A DNA stretch of 64,000 nucleotides, from the NCBI GenBank assembly GCA_015655125.1, contig JAATFP010000079.1, positions 1 through 64,000 on the forward strand, written 5' to 3'. The translations under genes were made by a program, and so were the position numbers. The notes beneath the pieces were generated by a model. That model made no database searches. It was not told where the DNA came from and saw nothing but the letters and a program-made list of their open reading frames with translations. The first letter of the stretch is position 1; each line of letters opens with the position of its first letter. This DNA comes from Chitinophagales bacterium. GTDB taxonomy: Bacteria; Bacteroidota; Bacteroidia; Chitinophagales; Chitinophagaceae. This document shows positions 58,435 through 64,000 of this stretch, one piece after another.

Positions 58435-58442
58435 TAATTTTG
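58435..58442 (+). promoter_or_regulatory. -7 promoter box for radical SAM gene
   Basis: TAATTTTG matches TAnnTTTG exactly and ends only 7 bases before the ATG at 58450. If it is the true box, the transcript would start at or next to the start codon (leaderless). Confidence 0.5.
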
Positions 58443-58449
58443 CCGCCTT

Positions 58450-59751
58450 ATGGCAGTTTTAACCGAAAGTCCGTTCCTGCTTTACAGCGACGGCGAAGGA
58501 AACATTTTCGAGGATACATCATTGTACGTTACCGGCCGTAGCGGCTGGGACGCACTTCCCATACCTGAAGACGAATGGATCCTTTTGCCGGAAGGTGGCC
58601 AATTGTATGAACTTCCTGGTCGCCGCGGCATCGGACTGGACGTAGAAACCGGTGAAATGCGCATTTGTGACAAAGGATGGGCCGTTGCCGCATTCATTCC
58701 GCCTGCTCATACGGGATTGTACATTGCCGCTTATGAAACAATGCCGGATGCACCTACATTGCCGCTTTTTTGTTACACCGCAGCCGGTTGGCGGGATGAT
58801 AAGATCTATGTTCCGGCAGTGCGCATAGAACAGGATATCCGCCAGGAAAGTGCGGGTTACCACGAGGGCCAGATAGAGCAGGGGACCAGCAACTTACTGG
58901 AAGCATATCCCCACAACCGGTTGGTAAAGCACCTCATGGAAAATTGCTGCATGACCTATACCTGCCCGGCTGCGCGTAACCTTGCATTGGGAAGATGGGA
59001 GTGCCCGGTGCCGGTATCGCCGGCATGCAATGCAAACTGTATCGGTTGCATCAGTTTTCAGCCGCAGGAAGAAACGATCATCAGTACACAGGACAGGCTC
59101 ACCTTTAAGCCCACGGCAGAAGAAATTGTTGAATTTACCGTTCCGCACCTGGAAACTGCACCATTTCCATTGATCAGTTATGGGCAGGGTTGCGAGGGCG
59201 AGCCATTGCTGATGTGGGAAACTATAAGGGAATCTATCAAAGAAATACGGAAACACACTGATAAGGGTAGTATCAATATTAATACGAACGGAAGTAAACC
59301 AGATGCCGTGAAAGCATTGTGTGAAGCAGGTTTGAACAGTATGCGCGTTAGTATGAATTCGGCACGCGAAAGTGTTTACCTGCCTTATTACCGGCCCAAT
59401 AATTATGTGTTTAACGACCTTATTGAAAGCTTGAAAATCGTTCGCAGTTATGGCGGCTGGACGAGTATCAACTACTTTGTATTTCCTGGCATGACGGATA
59501 GCATTGAAGAATATGAAGCGTTGCGGAAACTTATTCGTGGCACGGATCTTTGCATGATCCAATGGCGCAATTTCAATATTGATCCGGATTGGTACCTCGG
59601 CAAGATTGGTGTTACCGATACCGGCGAATGCATGGGTGTTAAGCAATTTATGGAACTGATACAGGAAGAATTTCCCAAATTAAAGTTTGGTTATTTCAAT
59701 CCGTCAATGGAAAGGATGAAGGGCAATTTTGAGGTGGATTTTGCGCATTAG
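58450..59751 (+). CDS. Radical SAM protein, 433 aa
   Basis: The radical SAM cluster motif is CNANCIGC (Cys-x3-Cys-x2-Cys) near residue 194-201, with the SAM-binding YGQGCEGEPLL segment after it. The N-terminal 190 residues are a separate strand-rich domain with PEGGQLYELPGRRGIGLD. This two-part form is found in several bacteria, but I cannot name its reaction. It is probably cytoplasmic. The gene converges with the acyl-CoA mutase gene and has an upstream -7 box close to the start. Confidence 0.88.
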   Translation: MAVLTESPFLLYSDGEGNIFEDTSLYVTGRSGWDALPIPEDEWILLPEGGQLYELPGRRGIGLDVETGEMRICDKGWAVAAFIPPAHTGLYIAAYETMPDAPTLPLFCYTAAGWRDDKIYVPAVRIEQDIRQESAGYHEGQIEQGTSNLLEAYPHNRLVKHLMENCCMTYTCPAARNLALGRWECPVPVSPACNANCIGCISFQPQEETIISTQDRLTFKPTAEEIVEFTVPHLETAPFPLISYGQGCEGEPLLMWETIRESIKEIRKHTDKGSININTNGSKPDAVKALCEAGLNSMRVSMNSARESVYLPYYRPNNYVFNDLIESLKIVRSYGGWTSINYFVFPGMTDSIEEYEALRKLIRGTDLCMIQWRNFNIDPDWYLGKIGVTDTGECMGVKQFMELIQEEFPKLKFGYFNPSMERMKGNFEVDFAH

Positions 59752-59848
59752 AAACGTTTTAAGGTTACTGATTACCTTACCAATATTTGTGTTTACCGCA
59801 CTACAATTGCCCCTACAGGCCGGGCCTGCATTCTGAATGTATAAACCC

Positions 59849-61402
59849 TTATCTGTATTCGCCGAAAACATTGCGGAGCGTATCTGCTACTTCGCCCAGT
59901 GTACAGTAATTCTCAACGGCCTCAATTACAATGGGCATGAGGTTTTCGGTACCATTTGCGGCAACCGTTAATTTTGCCAGGCTGGCCATGGCTTTATCGT
60001 TGTCACGCCGCGCTTTGAGCGATTTGAGTTTATCGGTTTGTACTTTCTGAATGCTATCGTCGATCTTGAAAACAGGCGTGGTATTGGTTTCCGTTACCTG
60101 AAACTTGTTTACACCCACGCTGATCTTATCTCCGGTTTCAATGTCTTTCTGGTATTGATAGGCACTGGCGGCGATCTCGTCCTGCATGAAACCTTCTTCA
60201 ATCGCCAGCACGCTTCCTCCCATGGCATCTATTTTTTCGATGAGCTGCCAGGCTGCCCTTTCCACTTCCGTGGTGAGGGACTCAACGAAATAACTGCCTG
60301 CAAAAGGATCTACTGTTTCCGGTACACCGCTTTCATAAGCTACAATCTGCTGCGTACGCAGCGCGATGCGTGCGGCTTCTTCGGTGGGCAGGCTGAGCGC
60401 TTCGTCGTAACCGTTTGTGTGCAGCGATTGCGTTCCCCCCAAAACTGCCGCCAGTGTTTGAATGGTTACCCGGCAGATATTGTTCAGTGGTTGCTGTGCC
60501 GTTAGTGTGCTGCCGCCGGTTTGGGTATGAAAACGGAGCATCATTGCTTTATCATCCGTTGCCCCGAGATCTTTCATGATCTTTGCCCACATTTTCCTTG
60601 CTGCACGAAATTTGGCCACTTCTTCAAAAAGGTTGTTGTGTGCATTGAAGAAAAAAGAAAGCCGCTTACCAAACACGTTGATGTTGAGGCCCTTTTCCAG
60701 TGCGGCTTTCACGTATGCCTTTCCATTGCTCAACGTAAATGCAATTTCCTGTACGGCGGTGCTTCCCGCTTCGCGGATATGATACCCGGAAATGGAAATG
60801 GTGTTCCATTTGGGCAGGTCGGTGGCGCACCATTCGAAGATATCGGTGATGATGCGCATGCTTTGCTTGGGCGGATAAATGTAAGTTCCGCGTGCAGCAT
60901 ATTCTTTCAGGATATCGTTCTGAATGGTGCCGGAGATCTTCTTCAGATCGGCGCCTTGTTTTTTTGCAAGAGCGGTGTAAAAGGCAAGCAATATGAAACC
61001 GGTGGCGTTGATCGTCATCGAGGTGGAAACGTCTTCCAGTTTAATGCCGGCAAATAATCGCTCCATATCTTCGAGGCTGTCGATGGCTACGCCCACTTTA
61101 CCTACTTCTCCTTCAGACAATGCATGGTCGCTGTCGTAACCGATCTGTGTAGGAAGATCGAATGCCACGCTTAATCCACTTACGCCTTGTGCCAGCAAAT
61201 AGTGATATCGTTTATTGCTTTCTTCCGCTGTGGAAAATCCGGCGTACTGCCGCATGGTCCATAATTTGCCGCGATACATTGTTGGTTGAACGCCACGCGT
61301 GAAGGGAAATTCTCCCGGCAGGGAATTGTCAGTTGTTTCTACATCGCCGGATGTATAAAGTTCTTTGATTTCAATTCCGGAATCGGTGGTGATTTTTGGC
61401 AT
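59849..61402 (-). CDS. Acyl-CoA mutase large subunit (MCM/ICM-like), no B12 domain
   Basis: The 517-residue protein is the catalytic barrel of coenzyme B12-dependent acyl-CoA mutases: [64 protein letters not shown] and [30 protein letters not shown] (given in pieces). Full mutases have about 700 residues with a C-terminal cobalamin domain (DxHxxG); this one stops before it. A separate small B12-binding subunit must exist elsewhere. Methylmalonyl-CoA, isobutyryl-CoA or hydroxyisobutyryl-CoA are possible substrates. The start MPKITTDSG is well placed. Confidence 0.9.
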   Translation of the reverse strand: MPKITTDSGIEIKELYTSGDVETTDNSLPGEFPFTRGVQPTMYRGKLWTMRQYAGFSTAEESNKRYHYLLAQGVSGLSVAFDLPTQIGYDSDHALSEGEVGKVGVAIDSLEDMERLFAGIKLEDVSTSMTINATGFILLAFYTALAKKQGADLKKISGTIQNDILKEYAARGTYIYPPKQSMRIITDIFEWCATDLPKWNTISISGYHIREAGSTAVQEIAFTLSNGKAYVKAALEKGLNINVFGKRLSFFFNAHNNLFEEVAKFRAARKMWAKIMKDLGATDDKAMMLRFHTQTGGSTLTAQQPLNNICRVTIQTLAAVLGGTQSLHTNGYDEALSLPTEEAARIALRTQQIVAYESGVPETVDPFAGSYFVESLTTEVERAAWQLIEKIDAMGGSVLAIEEGFMQDEIAASAYQYQKDIETGDKISVGVNKFQVTETNTTPVFKIDDSIQKVQTDKLKSLKARRDNDKAMASLAKLTVAANGTENLMPIVIEAVENYCTLGEVADTLRNVFGEYR

Positions 61403-61560
61403 AGTCGATAGTCGATAATGATCAGGTAAATTGTGAAAGACAGATGATCAATGGTGAAATCTTCAAAAGATGGCAGAGTTGTATGACTAAAAACCATTTG
61501 CCTCCGTCGTAGCCTTTGAGGATTTGGATATTGATCATTGATAGTCGAAATGCAAAGATT

Positions 61561-62082
61561 CTACATGGCTTTCTTCGCTTCAAACTGCAGCGCATCCAGC
61601 ACTATTTTGTTCAATTCGGTTTGTTCGGCAAGGCTATATTCCAGTATTCTTTTTGTGAGATCGAAGCCGGAAGCTTCGTGTGGTAATGTGGCAGCCAACT
61701 GGTTGATAATATAAATATTCTGATCCTTTAATTTGATAATGGCGTTCCACACTTCAGGGCTTACATATATCTGCTGACTCACGTTATAGTCAAATTCGGA
61801 TTTGATGGTTTCAATGAGTACGCCATGAAACATACCGGCACCAAGCCCATTATGTTCGGTGCGAGAAACAAGGTTCTTCAAGCCCGCTCTTTCGGCAAAT
61901 AATGCGAGTCTTTCATAAGCCTGCAATCTGAGCTTTACTGCGTCATTGCTGATACCTGCCCTTTCCTTGAGTTCTTCGCGCATGCGGCTGAATTCAATGA
62001 TGAGCCACGTGAGAATCAGCAGGCACAGCACACATAGTCCTATCAAGACAGAAAATTCGATATCGATCGCCAGAAAATACAT
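61561..62082 (-). CDS. Membrane-anchored hypothetical protein, 173 aa
   Basis: One N-terminal transmembrane helix (residues about 10-30, VLIGLCVLCLLILTWLIIEF) is followed by a helical cytoplasmic domain with KLRLQAYERLALFAERAG and a Lys/Glu-rich tail. It resembles conserved Bacteroidota proteins of unknown role (possibly the DUF7935 group, from memory). TATTTTTG on the minus strand at 62107-62100 gives it a -7 box. Its neighbours do not suggest a function. Confidence 0.72.
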   Translation of the reverse strand: MYFLAIDIEFSVLIGLCVLCLLILTWLIIEFSRMREELKERAGISNDAVKLRLQAYERLALFAERAGLKNLVSRTEHNGLGAGMFHGVLIETIKSEFDYNVSQQIYVSPEVWNAIIKLKDQNIYIINQLAATLPHEASGFDLTKRILEYSLAEQTELNKIVLDALQFEAKKAM

Positions 62083-62099
62083 ATTGAATATTTAGATTG

Positions 62100-62107
62100 C
62101 AAAAATA
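62100..62107 (-). promoter_or_regulatory. -7 promoter box for membrane-anchored protein gene
   Basis: On the minus strand TATTTTTG matches TAnnTTTG exactly, ending 17 bases before the ATG. A TTTG lies 15 bases further upstream and may be the -33 part. Confidence 0.5.
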
Positions 62108-62172
62108 GTCAATCACTGCCAACAAATTCCTGTTTTCGAAAACCTCCCTGCCGGCCATTTTTGAATTAAATG

Positions 62173-62180
62173 TAACTTTG
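62173..62180 (+). promoter_or_regulatory. -7 promoter box for A-type Fe-S carrier gene
   Basis: TAACTTTG matches TAnnTTTG exactly and ends 16 bases before the ATG at 62197. Confidence 0.5.
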
Positions 62181-62196
62181 CCTAAAATACAAGATC

Positions 62197-62541
62197 ATGG
62201 AAACTATTGAAAAAACGCCGGTAACCTTTACGTCATCGGCGGTAGCTGAAATAAAAAGGCTGATGAATGAGCCCGGCTTCGATACCAATAATTTTTTGCG
62301 TGTGGGAGTGAAGGGGGGCGGTTGCAGCGGTATGACATATGTGTTGAATTTCGATGTAAAGACGGAAAAAGATCATCTATTTGAAATCGATGGTGTACAG
62401 GCAATCATAGATAAATCACACAGCATTTACCTGCTGGGGATGGAAGTGAACTGGGAAGGCGGATTGAACAGCCGTGGATTTACTTTTAAGAATCCCAATG
62501 CGAGCAGTACGTGCGGGTGTGGAACAAGCTTCGCGGTTTAG
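62197..62541 (+). CDS. A-type iron-sulfur carrier (IscA/ErpA/SufA family)
   Basis: The 114-residue protein has the three conserved cysteines of the family: one in GGGCSGMTY and two in STCGCGTSF at the C terminus. These bind a [2Fe-2S] or [4Fe-4S] cluster and pass it to target proteins. The length is typical. No isc or suf genes are nearby, so the exact subtype cannot be told. Two hairpins follow before the convergent secDF gene. Confidence 0.94.
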   Translation: METIEKTPVTFTSSAVAEIKRLMNEPGFDTNNFLRVGVKGGGCSGMTYVLNFDVKTEKDHLFEIDGVQAIIDKSHSIYLLGMEVNWEGGLNSRGFTFKNPNASSTCGCGTSFAV

Positions 62542-62584
62542 GTTTAATCAATTGAAAATTAAAAATCAAGAATTAGGAATTTGG

Positions 62585-62613
62585 CTCTCTGATATTTTCA
62601 GGGAGTTTTTTTT
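62585..62613 (+). terminator. Terminator of Fe-S carrier gene
   Basis: CTCTCTGA (62585-62592) pairs with TCAGGGAG (62598-62605) with one G-T pair, followed by eight T residues. Confidence 0.75.
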
Positions 62614-62689
62614 GCGTAATTGAGAACCATGGATTGCCATGGGTTGCACCCATTGTTATTGTTGTTCAACCCTTTCAGGGTTGGAAAAT

Positions 62690-62720
62690 GAAAGCCCCCT
62701 GAAATTATCAGGGGGCTTTC
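62690..62720. terminator. Bidirectional terminator before secDF
   Basis: GAAAGCCCCCTGA (62690-62702) pairs perfectly with TCAGGGGGCTTTC (62708-62720) around AATTA. The GC-rich core and flanking A/T suit termination of secDF on the minus strand. Confidence 0.8.
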
Positions 62721-62769
62721 ATTTTATTACCTAGTAAAAATTCGAAGGAATTTTTTAATTCTAAATTGA

Positions 62770-64000
62770 TTAAAGCGCCGGCGCTTTTTCTTTCCTCACA
62801 ACTACTTCTTTAGCTGCACCCAGCGGCTTGTCTTTTGCAAATTCAAGCAGTACGGGCGCACCAACGAAAATTGATGAATAGGAGCCTGTAATAACACCGA
62901 TCAACATTGCGAATGCGAAACCGCGCGTTACTTCACCACCGAAGATGAAGAGCACGAGCAATACGAGGAACACCGTTACAGATGTCATGATCGTACGGCT
63001 AAGCGTATGGTTGATGGCGCTGTTGATGATCGTTGTTTTGCTCGCACCTTTCATATCGCGGCTGTATTCACGAACCCTGTCGAACACGATCACCGTATCA
63101 TTCATAGAGAAGCCGATTACCGTAAGGATCGCAGCGATAAAGTGCTGATCGATCTCAAGCGGGAAAGGAACGATGTTCTTGAAAAACGAGAACACGATCA
63201 ATGTTACGAATACGTCGTGCAATAATGTGAAGATCGTACCCATCGAGTACCTCCAGTCTTTAAAGCGTATAAAGATATACAGGAAGATCGCCAGCAATGC
63301 AAACAAAGTAGCTTTTACGGCACCTTTCTTAAGGTCGTCGGAAATTGTTGGCAATACAGTTTTTTTGCTTTGGACATTATTTTTAACGAAACTTGCATAA
63401 CTCACATCAGCAGGCAATACTTTTTTCAGGCCCTCATATAATTTCGTCTGCACCGCAGAATCTGCATTGTCAAAATCTTTCAGGTATGCAGTTGTAATGT
63501 TCAAATGTTTGTTGTCGCCAACAGTTTTGATCACTACGTTGTCATTCAGATCTTTCTGGTAACCGTCCCTGATCTCTGTAATCTCGTGATCAGTTACTGC
63601 TCTAGGGAACTGAACGGTATAACTGCGCCCACCTTTAAATTCAACTCCTTCATGAAAACCATTGAAGAAAGACGCAACACCCAGGATCAGTACGATTACG
63701 GAAATAATATAGGCGTATTTTCTGAATTCCACGAACTTGTAATTCGCATGTTTAAAGATCCTTTTGGAGAGGTTCGTAAAATAGTTGAAGTGACGTTTTT
63801 TATTCGTCCATACCTCCGTGATCAGTCTTGACACGAGAATACCACAGAACAGAGACAACAATATACCGATAATCTGTGTGGTGGCGAAACCAAGTACTGG
63901 TCCGAGACCGAAATAGAACAGGATGAAAGCTGTAAGCAACTGCGTGATATGCGCGTCCAATACAGGAGGCAAAGAACTGCTGTAACCATCATTTACTGCC
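62770..64000 (-). CDS. secDF: Protein translocase SecDF, C-terminal part (5' end outside window)
   Basis: About 409 codons are visible and the frame stays open to the right edge (AVNDGYSSSLPPVLDAHITQ, in pieces); the apparent start at 63972 is an internal TTG. The visible part covers the last SecD helices (FYFGLGPVLGFATT), a linker, then SecF: the first helix near YAYIISVIVLILG, the periplasmic P1-like segment (KGGRSYTVQFP), and SecF helices with IGFSMNDTVIVFDRVRE and SRTIMTSVTVFLVLL. SecDF uses the proton gradient to help pull proteins through SecYEG. A SecD-SecF fusion is usual in Bacteroidota. Confidence 0.95.
   Translation of the reverse strand, partial: AVNDGYSSSLPPVLDAHITQLLTAFILFYFGLGPVLGFATTQIIGILLSLFCGILVSRLITEVWTNKKRHFNYFTNLSKRIFKHANYKFVEFRKYAYIISVIVLILGVASFFNGFHEGVEFKGGRSYTVQFPRAVTDHEITEIRDGYQKDLNDNVVIKTVGDNKHLNITTAYLKDFDNADSAVQTKLYEGLKKVLPADVSYASFVKNNVQSKKTVLPTISDDLKKGAVKATLFALLAIFLYIFIRFKDWRYSMGTIFTLLHDVFVTLIVFSFFKNIVPFPLEIDQHFIAAILTVIGFSMNDTVIVFDRVREYSRDMKGASKTTIINSAINHTLSRTIMTSVTVFLVLLVLFIFGGEVTRGFAFAMLIGVITGSYSSIFVGAPVLLEFAKDKPLGAAKEVVVRKEKAPAL

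Overview
The window looks like chromosome from a Bacteroidota bacterium, most likely Chitinophagaceae or a close relative. The grounds are a SusC/SusD pair, a T9SS-type C-terminal sorting domain, an outer-membrane OmpA-like protein with TSP3 repeats, DUF4294 and DUF4256 proteins, a fused SecDF, a bacillithiol deacetylase, and promoter -7 boxes of the TAnnTTTG kind. Lineage is inferred from protein families only; no rRNA or tRNA gene was seen.

Layout. Positions 1-2620 hold the 5' part of an OmpA-like gene, a small hypothetical gene and a polytopic membrane protein. The last of these overlaps by 4 bp the start of a sensor histidine kinase gene that breaks off at 2740. A block of about 32.6 kb (2741-35336) follows. 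It is bounded by a direct repeat of the kinase 5' end (2601-2740 and 35337-35498), identical except for one 22-bp deletion in the left copy. The intact kinase resumes at 35353, with its likely response regulator at 37698-38366. The block is best read as a catabolic island that entered this two-component locus. It carries no recognisable integrase or transposase, and a decayed Old Yellow Enzyme gene sits at its right edge.

The island is an L-fucose locus arranged around one divergent control region (11204-11580). The leftward arm encodes a UxaA-family dehydratase, an SDR dehydrogenase, an FAH-family hydrolase, a fuconolactonase-like amidohydrolase and a Tat-exported GH29-like/GH172 fusion. The rightward arm encodes SusC, SusD, a beta-helix enzyme, a second GH172 protein, a sugar mutarotase, FucP, a second UxaA-family dehydratase, a GH29 fucosidase, a second SDR, a broken SGNH/alpha-beta hydrolase fusion, PEP synthase, L-lactate dehydrogenase, another GH29 and an esterase. 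A leftward AraC-type regulator closes it. Read together, the genes bind and cut fucosylated glycans at the cell surface and periplasm, import L-fucose, oxidise it by the non-phosphorylating route to pyruvate plus L-lactate, oxidise the lactate, and make PEP. A 13-of-14-base motif is shared between the divergent region and the regulator's own upstream DNA. Because L-fucose dehydrogenases often also accept D-arabinose and some GH172 enzymes release D-arabinofuranose, the locus may also handle D-arabinose glycans (inference).

Positions 36192-64000 are mostly backbone: two unrecognised proteins near the response regulator, KatG, DUF4256, a lysine-rich H1-like protein, a single-domain response regulator, a secreted M36 metalloprotease, pirin, GlnRS, a fatty-acid desaturase, BshB1, DUF4294, CcmF and CcmE (with a CxxxY heme motif), an arginase-family enzyme, a radical SAM protein, an acyl-CoA mutase large subunit without a B12 domain, an A-type Fe-S carrier and the C-terminal part of SecDF. 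Strong hairpin terminators separate several convergent gene pairs.
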